64,000 bases of DNA from RUG563 sp024681215 (GCA_024681215.1 JAILBG010000132.1:1-64000), one strand, 5' to 3'; counted from the stretch's first letter, positions 25,970 to 35,251 are shown. Translations and numbers: made by a program. Notes: generated from the letters alone by a model not told the origin.

Positions 25970-27514
25970 TCACGCACCCCTTCCCGATCTGAGGATCGCT
26001 GTCATGATGCTCTCCTGCGTGGCTTCCTCCGCCTTCATTTCGCCCACGATCCTGGCCTCGTTCATGATATAAATACGGTCGCTCATGCCCAGCACCTCAG
26101 GCAGTTCGGAAGAAATCAGCACCACGCATTTGCCCGCCGCGGCCAGATCGTTGATAATGCAGTAAATTTCATATTTGGCGCCTACGTCGATGCCGCGGGT
26201 CGGCTCGTCCAGCAGCAGGATATCCGGCTCGGCGAACATCCATTTGGCCAGAAGCACCTTCTGCTGGTTGCCGCCGGAAAGGTTGCCCACCAGCTGTTCC
26301 ACCGAAGGCGTTTTGATTTTCAGCTTGCCCCGGTATTCCTCCGCCGCGGCGTATTCCTTGTCTCCGTCGATAATGGAGTGCCTGGAAATCGCCCCCAGGT
26401 TGGCCAGGGAGGTATTCACCTTGATGGACTGGCTGAGCACCAGGCCGTTGCCCTTGCGGTCCTCGGTCACGTAAGCGATCTTATGCTTGATGGCGTCCGC
26501 CGCGCTTTTGTGCAGGTGGATATGTTTCCCATCCAGCTTCAGCTCCCCGGAAAAATTCACGCCGTAGCTGCGGCCGAAAATGCTCATGGCCAGCTCCGTG
26601 CGTCCGGCGCCCATCAGGCCGTAGATGCCTACCACCTCGCCCTGGCGGACGTACATGGAAACGTCGTCCACCACTTTGCGCTCCGGATAAAGGGGATGGT
26701 GCACGGTCCAGTGATTGACCTCCAGCCGCACGTCCCCGACCTTTACGTTTTCGCGCTTGGGGAAGCGGTTGGTGATCTCGCGGCCCACCATGCCCCGGAT
26801 AATTCTTTCTTCACTCACGGGCTCCGTGCCGTGATTGTCGATGGTTTCAATGGTAGCGCCGTCGCGCACCACGGTGATCTTGTCCGCCACGTAGGATACT
26901 TCGTTCAGCTTGTGGGAAATGATGATCATGGTCATTCCCTGCTTTTTGAAGCTGAGCATCAGATCCAGCAGCGCCCTGGAATCCTCCTCGTTCAGGGAAG
27001 AGGTAGGCTCGTCCAGGATCAGCAGCCGCGCCTTCTTGGCCAGCGCCTTGGCGATTTCAACCAGCTGCTGCTTGCCTGTACCGATATTTTTGATCTGTAC
27101 CTTGGAGCTTTCCTTGAGGCCCACCATTCTCAGGTATTTATCGGCCTCCGCGTAGGTCTTGTTCCAGTTGATGGCAAAGCTGTGGCCGCATTCGTTGCCC
27201 AGGTACATGTTTTCGCCGATGGTCAATTCCGGCACCAGCGCCAGTTCCTGATGGATGATAACGATGCCCAGCTTTTCCGAATCCTTGATATTGGAAAACC
27301 TGCACTCTTTTCCGTCGTAGATGATATCGCCTTCGTAAGTGCCGAAAGGATAGATGCCGCTCAGCACGTTCATCAGGGTGGATTTGCCCGCGCCGTTTTC
27401 GCCCACCAGCGCGTGGATCTCCCCTTCCTCTACCTGGAGGTTAACATTGTCCAGGGCTTTTACGCCGGGAAAGGTTTTGGTAATATTTTTCATTTCCAGC
27501 AAAATCTTTGCCAT
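25970..27514 (-). CDS. sugar ABC transporter ATP-binding protein (GguA/XylG-like)
   Basis: Tandem two-domain ATPase of 514 residues. Domain 1: Walker A GENGAGKST, degenerate signature NIGTGKQQLVEIAKAL, and Walker B LLILDEPTSSL. Domain 2: GLMGAGRTE in place of a classical Walker A, as usual in this family, signature LSGGNQQKV and Walker B LLLDEPTRGIDVG. It energises import of the monosaccharide delivered by the binding protein encoded upstream. It lies 131 bases downstream of that gene, after a stable hairpin that probably lowers its expression relative to the binding protein. Confidence 0.95.
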   Translation of the reverse strand: MAKILLEMKNITKTFPGVKALDNVNLQVEEGEIHALVGENGAGKSTLMNVLSGIYPFGTYEGDIIYDGKECRFSNIKDSEKLGIVIIHQELALVPELTIGENMYLGNECGHSFAINWNKTYAEADKYLRMVGLKESSKVQIKNIGTGKQQLVEIAKALAKKARLLILDEPTSSLNEEDSRALLDLMLSFKKQGMTMIIISHKLNEVSYVADKITVVRDGATIETIDNHGTEPVSEERIIRGMVGREITNRFPKRENVKVGDVRLEVNHWTVHHPLYPERKVVDDVSMYVRQGEVVGIYGLMGAGRTELAMSIFGRSYGVNFSGELKLDGKHIHLHKSAADAIKHKIAYVTEDRKGNGLVLSQSIKVNTSLANLGAISRHSIIDGDKEYAAAEEYRGKLKIKTPSVEQLVGNLSGGNQQKVLLAKWMFAEPDILLLDEPTRGIDVGAKYEIYCIINDLAAAGKCVVLISSELPEVLGMSDRIYIMNEARIVGEMKAEEATQESIMTAILRSGRGA

Positions 27515-27596
27515 GGCTCTCCTCCAACTCCAATCCGATGGAATCCCAACCGTATTGTCAAAGCCCGTGCATGATCGCGGCTTATCAACCTTAAAT

Positions 27597-27625
27597 GATG
27601 CAGGCGGGACAGGCCCGCCTGCATC
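27597..27625 (-). terminator. intra-operon hairpin between binding protein and ATPase genes
   Basis: Perfect 12-bp stem (27597-27608 with 27614-27625) and a five-base loop, without a T-run. Such hairpins after a binding-protein gene usually stabilise the upstream mRNA or partly stop transcription, giving excess binding protein. Confidence 0.75.
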
Positions 27626-27645
27626 AATCAGGTCAATTCACTGAA

Positions 27646-28707
27646 TTATTCCGCCACAACGGGATAGCCGGCGTCATTCAGTACGTAGTAGCCGGAGTCG
27701 ATCAGCAGCTCCTGCCAGTTGTCCAGGCTCGCAAACACGGGCTCGCACAGGTAGGAAGGAACGGTGATCTTGCCGTTGTTGTAGGTTTCGTTGTCGTTCA
27801 CGTCGACTTCTTCGCCATTGAAGATCTGGCCGACCATCTTCACGACCTGAGCCGCCAGGGTCCGGGTATCCTTGAACACGGACATGGCCTGCTTGCCGTC
27901 GATCATCTTCGCCATGGTGGCAACGTCGCAGTCCTGGCCGGTGATGAGGGGCCATTCGCCGTCGTAGTTGTCTTCCAGAGCATTGATGACGCCCAGAGCG
28001 GTGGAGTCGTTGGAGCACAGCCAGGCATTGATGTTGGAGCCGTCGTCATAGTTGGCCAGGATGGCATTGGCGCGGGTCTGAGCGGTCTCAGACTTCCAGC
28101 CGGGGGTGGCAACCTTGTTGAATTCGATTTCGCCGGACTTCACAACCAGCTTGCCAGCGTCCATGTAGGGCTGCAGCACGTCGATAGCGCCCTGATAGAA
28201 GTAGCCAGCGTTGTTGTCGCCGGGGTCGCCAGCGGTGATTTCCAGGTTGAAGGGGCCTTCCGCGTTGTCCAGATCCAGAGCATCCTTGATGTAGGTGCCC
28301 TGCACGGTGCCGACCATGTAGTTATCGAAGGTGGCATAGTAGGAAACAGCGTCAGATTCCATCAGCAGACGGTCGTAAGCGATGACCGCAACGCCCTTTT
28401 CCTTGGCCAGGTCCAGAGCGGAGCCCAGGGCGTCGCCCGTGATGGCGGCGATGATAACGACTTTGCAGCCGTTGTTGATCATGTTGGTCACCTGGTTCAG
28501 CTGCTGCTGCTCATCGTTGGCGGCATACTGCAGGTCCACTTCATAGCCGGCTTCCTGGAACATGGCTTCCATGTAGGAGCCATCCTGATTCCAGCGCTGC
28601 AGGTCCTTGGTGGGCATCGAAATGCCGACCTTCTCGCCTTCGGCCAGGACGCTGAAACTCGCGCATACCATCAGCAGGCACAGGAGCATTGCAAGGATTT
28701 TCTTCAT
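27646..28707 (-). CDS. multiple-monosaccharide binding protein (ChvE-like)
   Basis: Periplasmic-binding-protein-type I fold, 353 residues, with signal peptide MKKILAMLLCLLMVCASFSVLA. The mature start GEKVGISMPTKDLQRWNQDG matches ChvE-type proteins, which bind aldoses such as glucose, galactose, xylose or arabinose. Later segments TGDALGSALDLAKEKGVAVIAYDRLL and NDSTALGVINALED are standard. No lipobox cysteine follows the signal peptide cleavage region in the usual position, so anchoring is unclear. ATG 28707 has GGAGAG seven bases upstream; the longer open frame runs into the promoter. It is first in its operon, behind a perfect consensus promoter. Confidence 0.93.
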   Translation of the reverse strand: MKKILAMLLCLLMVCASFSVLAEGEKVGISMPTKDLQRWNQDGSYMEAMFQEAGYEVDLQYAANDEQQQLNQVTNMINNGCKVVIIAAITGDALGSALDLAKEKGVAVIAYDRLLMESDAVSYYATFDNYMVGTVQGTYIKDALDLDNAEGPFNLEITAGDPGDNNAGYFYQGAIDVLQPYMDAGKLVVKSGEIEFNKVATPGWKSETAQTRANAILANYDDGSNINAWLCSNDSTALGVINALEDNYDGEWPLITGQDCDVATMAKMIDGKQAMSVFKDTRTLAAQVVKMVGQIFNGEEVDVNDNETYNNGKITVPSYLCEPVFASLDNWQELLIDSGYYVLNDAGYPVVAE

Positions 28708-28770
28708 ACGGGCACTCTCCTTTGATTTTATTTTTGCGGACTGTTTTTCACTCCGCATTTGATTATCGTG

Positions 28771-28799
28771 ATTATAACATTTACAAAATGGTTTGTCAA
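28771..28799 (-). promoter_or_regulatory. consensus promoter of the ChvE-like sugar ABC operon
   Basis: Minus strand TTGACA (28794-28799), a 17-base spacer and TATAAT (28771-28776), an exact consensus. It implies high basal expression, perhaps held back by a repressor; no operator is obvious beyond a five-bp inverted repeat in the leader. Confidence 0.85.
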
Positions 28800-28892
28800 G
28801 GGAGAAAATGTACATTCCCTGTCCTTTCGGCAAGCGGGAAAAAACCTCGCCGCCCGCCCCGCAGGCCCTTCCGGACCGGGGGGGCGTCGCGG

Positions 28893-29786
28893 TCACCGGT
28901 TGCGTTCCTTGATGGCCTTCACCAGGGAAATGATGTCCCATACGATCAGTACCGCGATGATGATGGCGAACGCGGTGGGCGACAGCTCGATGGAATGGAA
29001 CAGGGTCATCACGCCCCGGCCGGAGCCGTACACCGTGGCGCCCCAAATGGCGATCAGAATGGTAAAGATGATGCCGAAAATGGCGCCGCGCAGGTTGTTC
29101 TTCTTCACCTGCTCCTGCTGCGCTTCCCGGGCGTACTCGGCCTGCTGCTCGGCAGCTTCCTTGGCCCTGGCGTGCTCGTCCACCCGCTGCTGCTCCTCCG
29201 CGGTCAGTTCCTTCCCGCTTTCCACCAGGCGGGCGATCTCCTCGTCCTTCTGCTTTTCCTTCTGCTGGTATTCGTCGGCGATGGGCTTGAGCGCGGTGGT
29301 GGCGCAGGCGCAGCGGTTGATCCTCTTCCTGTTTTTGAGAAGCAGGATCAGCCCCACATACGGCACCATCTGCGCCACGACTGCTCCGTAAGCGTTGTTA
29401 TGGCTGTTGAAGCGGGTCTTGGCCATCAGGATGCAGCCGGCGATCATGGCGATGATCCAGCCCACCATGCCCAGGATCACCCCCATGAAAACGGGGCTGT
29501 CCCCCTTCGACTGGGAGCCCAGCACGATGGGCAGCACGATGGCCAAAATCAGCATCAGGTTGCCAAGCAGCGCGAAGAACCAGCATTTTGTGGGGATCTT
29601 CCCTTTCTCCGCGCCGCAGTCGTCGCAGGCGTAGAGGGTGAATTCGTTGGCGAAGGTGGTGTCGACGGCGCCGGTGTAGCTTTTGATCTTCGCCTTGTTT
29701 TCCCCCGCGGGCACAAACACCGCGGCGGAGCACTCCTTTTCCTGATTGCAGATGCTGCAGTTCCTGGTGATCCGGTATTCGTTCAT
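28893..29786 (-). CDS. zinc-ribbon membrane protein with coiled coil (297 residues)
   Basis: Not assigned to a known family. The N terminus has a possible zinc site made of CSICNQEKEC and CDDCGAEK. Two hydrophobic segments (about residues 70-90 and 97-118) follow, a shorter one near 135-148, then a strongly charged Glu/Gln/Lys-rich stretch (about 170-235, predicted coiled coil), and two more membrane segments near the C terminus. GAGGAGAGG precedes ATG 29786; the upstream extension lacks a ribosome site. It could be a sensor or scaffold at the membrane, but this is a guess. It ends the run of secreted or membrane protein genes on this strand. Confidence 0.65.
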   Translation of the reverse strand: MNEYRITRNCSICNQEKECSAAVFVPAGENKAKIKSYTGAVDTTFANEFTLYACDDCGAEKGKIPTKCWFFALLGNLMLILAIVLPIVLGSQSKGDSPVFMGVILGMVGWIIAMIAGCILMAKTRFNSHNNAYGAVVAQMVPYVGLILLLKNRKRINRCACATTALKPIADEYQQKEKQKDEEIARLVESGKELTAEEQQRVDEHARAKEAAEQQAEYAREAQQEQVKKNNLRGAIFGIIFTILIAIWGATVYGSGRGVMTLFHSIELSPTAFAIIIAVLIVWDIISLVKAIKERNR

Positions 29787-29881
29787 AGTATCCTCTCCTC
29801 TTTTCTTTATGATTGCTGTTTTATCCGCGGCCCGACCGCCCGCCGGGCAGGCTGCCCGGTCTGCGAGGGGGGCCGCCGTGC

Positions 29882-31141
29882 TCACTGCTCGTCCCGGGTG
29901 AGGGGATAGGCCTGCAGCATATCCCGGAGCGTACCGTCGTCATAATACAGCGCTACCAGCGTCAGCCGATCGATCCAGCCGGTTTCCTTCAGCCCGTAAT
30001 CCGCCTGCAGCTTTTTCACGGCGTTGGCGGTATCCAGGTCAAAAACCCCCGCCGCTTCGCCCTGCAGCAGACCCCGGGCGATCAGCGCCTTACGGACCGC
30101 GCGGGCCCCGGTCCCATCGCTGCGGATCGCCGCCGTATAGCCGTACCACTGCATGATGGTTTTCACGAACCGGGAAAGCTCCTCCGTCCCCTTGAATTCA
30201 GGCGGATCTTCCCAGAATTTCCCGCCCCCGGAAACGCTCACCGATCGCGGGGGCGTCCTGAGCAGGCTGACGGAGCATTCCACCCCGGGATCGGACAGGG
30301 AATAGGCGGTCCATTCCACCTGGCAGGAGTAGCCTTCGGCGGTGATGCCGGCCCCGCTGTACTTGCCGTGATACAGATATTTCATCCGCACCGACACCAG
30401 GATATCCGCTTCATCCGGATCGTCCGTAAAGCGGACCGTGCCCCGGGATTCGTCCACAATGTCCCCGGCCCATTCCTTCAGGTAATCGGACAGAGGCGCC
30501 ACGATGCCTTTTTTATTCACCGGGTACATGCCGTCCCGGTTGATGCCGATCTCGCATTCGTCGTGGGTGATCATATAAGCGGTCAGGGGCGCGGGACGCG
30601 CCGGGACGTACAGATCCCCCGGGCTTTCCAGGCCGTATCTTTCCGCAAGCTGCCAGGCGGGCATGAATCCGACGGCGGCGTATTTCCTCGCCGTCCCGCC
30701 GTATCCCTCCCGGGCGGCGGCGGTCTCCCTGTCGGGCTCCGTCAGCAGATAATCGGAATCCGGGTCCTGCCAGAACAGTTTCCGCTTTTCTTCGGTGCCC
30801 TGGTAATACAGGAACACCGCGTCCGGCTTCGTGCCGTCAAATTTCTCGTTCCAGAACCAGTAGGTGTATCTCCCGTCCGCTCCGGTGTCCACGCTGTCGG
30901 TGCGGTATGTTTTCCCCTTGAGGAAAATGGCGGCTTCCATCATGGGGCAGTTTTCGCCGAAGCCCGAGATCACCACGGTGATCTCTCCAGGATCCGCCTG
31001 GATGCTTTCCAGCCTCAGGCAGTATGCGCCGTCTTTTGTTCTGAACGCCCAGATCCCGTCGGCCGCGTCCTGCGCCCGGGCAGGGGCGCAGCAGCTCAGC
31101 AGGACCAGCGCGGCAAGGCATGCCACGATTTTTCTGTACAT
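29882..31141 (-). CDS. secreted (probable lipo-)protein with peptidoglycan-binding domain
   Basis: The 419-residue protein has an N-terminal signal sequence and a possible lipobox LLSC at residue 17. The central region is beta-rich and unassigned (AFRTKDGAYCLRLESI). The C-terminal 70 residues form a peptidoglycan-binding domain of the PGBD_1 type (VRKALIARGLLQGEAAGVFDLDTANAVKKLQADYGL, positions about 343-378). This suggests an envelope protein that contacts the cell wall. It starts 21 bases after the upstream secreted-protein gene, so the two are probably one operon. Confidence 0.7.
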   Translation of the reverse strand: MYRKIVACLAALVLLSCCAPARAQDAADGIWAFRTKDGAYCLRLESIQADPGEITVVISGFGENCPMMEAAIFLKGKTYRTDSVDTGADGRYTYWFWNEKFDGTKPDAVFLYYQGTEEKRKLFWQDPDSDYLLTEPDRETAAAREGYGGTARKYAAVGFMPAWQLAERYGLESPGDLYVPARPAPLTAYMITHDECEIGINRDGMYPVNKKGIVAPLSDYLKEWAGDIVDESRGTVRFTDDPDEADILVSVRMKYLYHGKYSGAGITAEGYSCQVEWTAYSLSDPGVECSVSLLRTPPRSVSVSGGGKFWEDPPEFKGTEELSRFVKTIMQWYGYTAAIRSDGTGARAVRKALIARGLLQGEAAGVFDLDTANAVKKLQADYGLKETGWIDRLTLVALYYDDGTLRDMLQAYPLTRDEQ

Positions 31142-31162
31142 TCCGTCCTCCCGATCCGTCCG

Positions 31163-32434
31163 TTACTCGATGGCCGCCGAAGCCACGATGGCCTCCGCCA
31201 TGCCCACGGCCGCTTCCCCCGTGAACAGCAGTGCCATGGCCGTGCGGCCGCTGCCGATGATGTAGAAGGCCATCGGCCCGGCGTTCACCTGTCCCCGGAT
31301 CACGGCCGTGTTCCAGCTCCCCGCCGTTTCCATCACGGCGTTGGGCTCCACCTTGGTGGATTTGGGCAGGGCCTGGGCCGCGATGGGGACGGCAAGCTCG
31401 TCGGAATAATCAAAATCCAGGCTGTAGGTCCGGGCCATGATAAGGTTGTTCTTATCATCGGGATCAATGAACACCACGCCCACGCTTGCTTCCTGGACGG
31501 CGTACGCTTCCGGATAATCCAGGGAATAGCCCGCGCCCTGCCAGCGGCGGAAGCCCACGCCGCCGTCCTGCGTTTCGCTGCCCAGCAGCGTCACGGTGGA
31601 AAGCAGCGCGTCCTCCATGAGAATGGCCTCATCCCCGATAAACGTGAAGGAAACAAGGTGCCTGTCCCCCGACAGCGTGGTCATCACCAGGTCCTGCCCG
31701 GTGGCCCGCCAGGTGCCCAGGGCGCGGAAGCCCCGCATTTCGCCCACCTGCTTCATTTCGTACGCGCCGTTCAGCGTCAGGTTCTTTCCCTTCGCCTCCT
31801 GCTTTTCCAGGCTGTATTCCGCGATGGATTTTTCGATCGCCGGCGCGTCGGTCTCCCGGTCGCCGGTATAGCTGACGAGATCGGAAATCAGCGCGGCGAC
31901 GATCACGGCGCTGTTGCTGCCCGTGATCTCCAGGATGATGCTGCCGTCGTAGGCAACGCCGCATTTCCAGGACGCGGGATACCGGAAGCTGATGACCGCG
32001 TCGGCGTATTCGTCGGTTTCCCCCATGTCCACGGCAGCCGCTTCATCCGCGGCCCGCTCGCACCGGGCGATATAGGAATAGGTGCGGCCGTTGGGGAAGG
32101 TGGTGGTGATATCCAGCACCAGTACGCCGTCCTCCAGCGCCCAGGTGCCTGCCACGCTGCCCAGGCCGCTGGTGGCGGGGATATCCACGGAGAAGGTGCT
32201 GTCCGAGCTGGAAACGGTGAAGGGATAGCTTTCCCGGTAGCCCGCCTGCTCGAACGTGTATTCGCCGGAGCCGTCGGCGTTGATTTCCGCCGTCAGCTCA
32301 ATGGACGGACCGCCGTTTTTGGGGGTGCCGGTCCCCTGCCATTTCCCCGCCAGCTCCCGGGGGATCTCCGCCATGGCGGGGACACAGCAGAGCAGGATCG
32401 CCAGGACCGCCAGGATGGATAACGTTTTTTTCAC
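31163..32434 (-). CDS. secreted protein of unknown function
   Basis: The 423-residue protein has a signal peptide (KKTLSILAVLAILLCCVPAMAE). The N-terminal domain (GKWQGTGTPKNGG, with beta-strands to about residue 130) is lipocalin-like in pattern. The middle carries a segment like DUF1795-type domains (DAVISFRYPASWKCG), also seen in the 1510-residue protein upstream. The second half repeats the pattern (GYSLDYPEAYAV). No enzyme motifs. The start is GTG 32434, because AAAGGGAGGA ends six bases upstream; earlier ATGs at 32470 and 32455 have no ribosome site. Confidence 0.65.
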   Translation of the reverse strand: MKKTLSILAVLAILLCCVPAMAEIPRELAGKWQGTGTPKNGGPSIELTAEINADGSGEYTFEQAGYRESYPFTVSSSDSTFSVDIPATSGLGSVAGTWALEDGVLVLDITTTFPNGRTYSYIARCERAADEAAAVDMGETDEYADAVISFRYPASWKCGVAYDGSIILEITGSNSAVIVAALISDLVSYTGDRETDAPAIEKSIAEYSLEKQEAKGKNLTLNGAYEMKQVGEMRGFRALGTWRATGQDLVMTTLSGDRHLVSFTFIGDEAILMEDALLSTVTLLGSETQDGGVGFRRWQGAGYSLDYPEAYAVQEASVGVVFIDPDDKNNLIMARTYSLDFDYSDELAVPIAAQALPKSTKVEPNAVMETAGSWNTAVIRGQVNAGPMAFYIIGSGRTAMALLFTGEAAVGMAEAIVASAAIE

Positions 32435-32610
32435 TTTTTCTCCTCCCTTTTTCATTTGCTGCCCGATCACGGTTTTTCGTTTTTCCGCGGCGCGCCGCCG
32501 CGCGTTTTTTGGTTTTTTATTCTTTTATTTCTCCCCGCGGTTTCCATTTCCTTCTTTTTCCATCAAATTCATGGGCAGATTTTGTCTTTTTTCCGGTCAT
32601 TATCTTCCCG

Positions 32611-34179
32611 TCAATTCATTTGCCCGTTCAGGATCTCCCGCACCGCGGAAGCGAACTCCCGGGGCAGGGCGTACTGCGGGCTGTGCCCGCACCCGTCCAG
32701 GAGAAGGAGCCCTTTCCCCGGCGCCGTCAGGGTCTCCAGATACGACTGCACCGCGGACGCCGGGCACACCCAGTCGTCCGTGCCGGAAATAAAGTACACC
32801 GGCACCTGATACGCCGTGCCTTGCCGGTACGCGTCGAAATCAAAGGTCTCCGCAAACAGGCGCCGGTTCAGCGCGAAAAAGCCGTCCAGGCCGCCCGTCT
32901 GCTTCAGGAACCAGCGGAAATCGTCCACCCCGAGATACGGCGAGGTCAGCGCCGTCCACAGCTGGCCGTCCCGGATCCGCGCCGGATGATAGGGCGCCGT
33001 CAGCGCCCGCACCGCCATCAGCGTATCCAGGCTGCCTTCCCGCCGGAAAGCGTCCCAGGCCGAAGTCAGTTTTTCCGTGTCCTCCCCGGCGGACGCGGCC
33101 TTCTTCAGCGCGTCCTCATAACTGTACGCATCCGCCTGCTCCGGATTGATCACCTGGGACGCGCCGATGTAGACCGCCACCTTTTCCGGATGCGCCAGGG
33201 CGTACCGGCTGCCCAGGATGGTGCCGTAGGAATGGCCCAGCAGGATCACCTTTTCCCGCCCGAACCGGCACCGCAGGTAATCCACCAAAGCGTCCAGGTC
33301 CTCCAGGGCCTGGGGGAAGGCGGCCGTCCGGTTTTCCGGGTCGCTTCCCGCGTTGCGGAAATACGTGCGGCCGCAGCCCCGCTGATCCCAGCAGACGAAG
33401 GTGTAGTCCGCCGTCAGGGCATCGGCGAAGGCATAGGCGCAGCAAGTGTCCGGGGCCGCCGGCCCGCCGTGCAGGTACACGATCACCGGGTTATTCCTGT
33501 CCCGCCCCGTGATCAGCACGTACTGCTCCTGTCCGTTCAGGGGCAGAAAGATCCCCTCGTCCACGCCCCGGGGCAGGTTCGCCCAGTGCCGGACGGCGCG
33601 CACGTTGCGCACCGCGGTCACCGCCGTGATCCCCAGCAGCGCCAGGACGGCGGCGGCGGCCAGCGCCGTTTTCAGGATCTGCATTGGAACGGATGTGCGT
33701 TTTTTTCCGATCCCCGCTTCCCGGGCGTGGGCGAGATGGATGCCCACATGCCCCACTCCCAGGATCAGGCTGGAGAGGATCAGCGGGCTGTTGCCGCCGT
33801 AGATCCCCAGCAGCAGGAAACCCGCTACCGGCAGCAGCGCCCCCGGCACGGGGATGCCAAGCAGCGGGCCGTAAAAATCCCGCATGGTCCTTTCGCTGCG
33901 GAAATAGCGCGCCCAGAAGACCTCGTACAGCAGCATGCACGAAAAGGAAGCGATCAGCCACAGGCACCAGGCCGTCCAGGGCCGCAGATCGAAATCCGAA
34001 AAGCACGCCGCCGCGCAGGCAGTCAGCACTTCCCCGGCCCTTTCCAGGGCAAGCAGCGCCTTGTTTTCCCCTTTCACGAAGCGGGCATAGCCCTCAGGCT
34101 GCCGCCGCGTCCACAGGAGGTTGGGGATCAGCAGCATCGCCAGGTAAACCAGCCCCACCCAGGATAAGCCGAAACGCAT
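32611..34179 (-). CDS. alpha/beta hydrolase (S33-type) with N-terminal membrane domain
   Basis: The 522-residue protein has two parts. The first 185 residues hold about five hydrophobic helices. The rest is an alpha/beta hydrolase like proline iminopeptidases: oxyanion region YLHGGPAAPD, WDQRGCGRT, nucleophile elbow GHSYG, acid in SGTDDW and histidine in GCGHSP, a complete triad. The fusion suggests a membrane-tethered peptidase or esterase; which side the hydrolase faces is not clear from the sequence. It follows a second, small alpha/beta hydrolase gene by 18 bases. Confidence 0.78.
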   Translation of the reverse strand: MRFGLSWVGLVYLAMLLIPNLLWTRRQPEGYARFVKGENKALLALERAGEVLTACAAACFSDFDLRPWTAWCLWLIASFSCMLLYEVFWARYFRSERTMRDFYGPLLGIPVPGALLPVAGFLLLGIYGGNSPLILSSLILGVGHVGIHLAHAREAGIGKKRTSVPMQILKTALAAAAVLALLGITAVTAVRNVRAVRHWANLPRGVDEGIFLPLNGQEQYVLITGRDRNNPVIVYLHGGPAAPDTCCAYAFADALTADYTFVCWDQRGCGRTYFRNAGSDPENRTAAFPQALEDLDALVDYLRCRFGREKVILLGHSYGTILGSRYALAHPEKVAVYIGASQVINPEQADAYSYEDALKKAASAGEDTEKLTSAWDAFRREGSLDTLMAVRALTAPYHPARIRDGQLWTALTSPYLGVDDFRWFLKQTGGLDGFFALNRRLFAETFDFDAYRQGTAYQVPVYFISGTDDWVCPASAVQSYLETLTAPGKGLLLLDGCGHSPQYALPREFASAVREILNGQMN

Positions 34180-34197
34180 ACGGTTTTCCTCTTTTCT

Positions 34198-34857
34198 TCA
34201 CCGCACCGCCGCGATCCACCGGACGCCCCGGGCCAGCCGCGCCCCGGCATCCTGGAAATGGCCGCCTGCGTTCATTTCCAGCACCGTTTCCACCCCGCGG
34301 TCCCGCAGCAATCGCTCCAACCGCCGCGTTTCATCCTCCACCGTGCGCAGCACCGGATGGACCGACCGCTTTTCCCGGTCGCCCAGGGAAAGATAGACCC
34401 GCCGGGGCTTTTTCGCAAAAGCGTGCCGGGCCGCAAAATCGGAAAAGCCCGGATACCACAGGGATCCGGAGGCGCTGACCGCGCCGTCGAAGGCGTCCGT
34501 GCGGTACAGGGCGTACAGCGCGAACAGCCCCGCCAGGGAATACCCCGCCAGGTACGCCCCCTCCTGTGCCGCGCCCAGCGCTTCCCGGACCGCCGGCAGG
34601 ATCTTGCCCGCAAGGATCTCCAGGAAGGCGTCCGCGCCGCCGGAAAACGCCTTCTCCCCCTTCCGCAGCGGCGGGGCGGGCCAGGGGGACAGATCCCTGT
34701 TCCAATCCAGCTCCTCCACGGCGGCCAGGGAAAAGCCTGCGCCGTCCAAAAACGGGCCCATCTCCTCCCCGCCGCCGCACAGCAGCACCAGCGGCGCGCC
34801 TTTTTCCGCCGCCGGAAACAGGACGATCCGCCTGTCCGCGATCTGCAGCGTCTCCAT
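34198..34857 (-). CDS. alpha/beta hydrolase, esterase D/IroE-like
   Basis: A 219-residue protein of the putative esterase superfamily. The nucleophile elbow is AGYSLAGLFALYAL, an aspartate is in SLGDREKRS, and the catalytic histidine is in NAGGHFQDAG. The layout matches enterochelin-esterase-like and S-formylglutathione hydrolase-like enzymes. The substrate is unknown. A run of G (GGGGGGAC) just before ATG 34857 may serve as ribosome site. It lies between acylphosphatase and the membrane hydrolase on one strand. Confidence 0.75.
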   Translation of the reverse strand: METLQIADRRIVLFPAAEKGAPLVLLCGGGEEMGPFLDGAGFSLAAVEELDWNRDLSPWPAPPLRKGEKAFSGGADAFLEILAGKILPAVREALGAAQEGAYLAGYSLAGLFALYALYRTDAFDGAVSASGSLWYPGFSDFAARHAFAKKPRRVYLSLGDREKRSVHPVLRTVEDETRRLERLLRDRGVETVLEMNAGGHFQDAGARLARGVRWIAAVR

Positions 34858-34885
34858 GTCCCCCCACCCTCTTTTTCAAAGAAAA

Positions 34886-35182
34886 TCACTTATCGTCCCC
34901 TTCCCGCCGCACCCGGAAGCCGCTTTCCCGGCTCACCGGATCGATGGGAAGGATCTCCGTGCGTTCGATATGGATGTGCGGCTGGCTTTTCAGCCGGATC
35001 ACCAGCTGCCGCAGCGCCCCGATCCCGCCCTGGGCCTCCACCGCCACCCGGCCGTCCTGCAAATTCCGCACCCAGCCGGTCAGCCCCAGCGTCCGCGCCA
35101 GATAAAGCGCGGTATAGCGGAAGCCCACGCGCTGCACATGGCCGGAAAACAGGATTCGCCATCGCGTCTGCGCCGTTTTCAC
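34886..35182 (-). CDS. acyP: acylphosphatase
   Basis: Small enzyme (98 residues) that hydrolyses acyl phosphates such as acetyl phosphate or 1,3-bisphosphoglycerate. Both catalytic signatures are present: GHVQRVGFRY (phosphate-binding arginine) and GWVRNLQDGRVAVEAQG (catalytic asparagine). The start is GTG 35182, with GAGGAGG five bases before it. It follows ptsI on the same strand, after a 12-bp hairpin. Confidence 0.9.
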   Translation of the reverse strand: MKTAQTRWRILFSGHVQRVGFRYTALYLARTLGLTGWVRNLQDGRVAVEAQGGIGALRQLVIRLKSQPHIHIERTEILPIDPVSRESGFRVRREGDDK

Positions 35183-35200
35183 AATTCCTCCTCACAGCAA

Positions 35201-35236
35201 TTTCCCGCCCGGAGCGCGCAGGTTCCGGGCGGGAAA
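35201..35236 (-). terminator. hairpin after ptsI
   Basis: Perfect 12-bp stem (35201-35212 with 35225-35236) and a 12-base loop, with only a weak T stretch after it on the minus strand. A partial terminator or mRNA-end stabiliser between ptsI and acyP. Confidence 0.65.
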
Positions 35237-35251
35237 AATGCTTTTCATCCG

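Noticed and set aside
32480..32516. GC palindrome followed by T-runs on the plus strand, terminator-like
   Set aside because: No plus-strand gene ends nearby; on the minus strand, where the genes lie, there is no T-run after it, so I do not call it a terminator.
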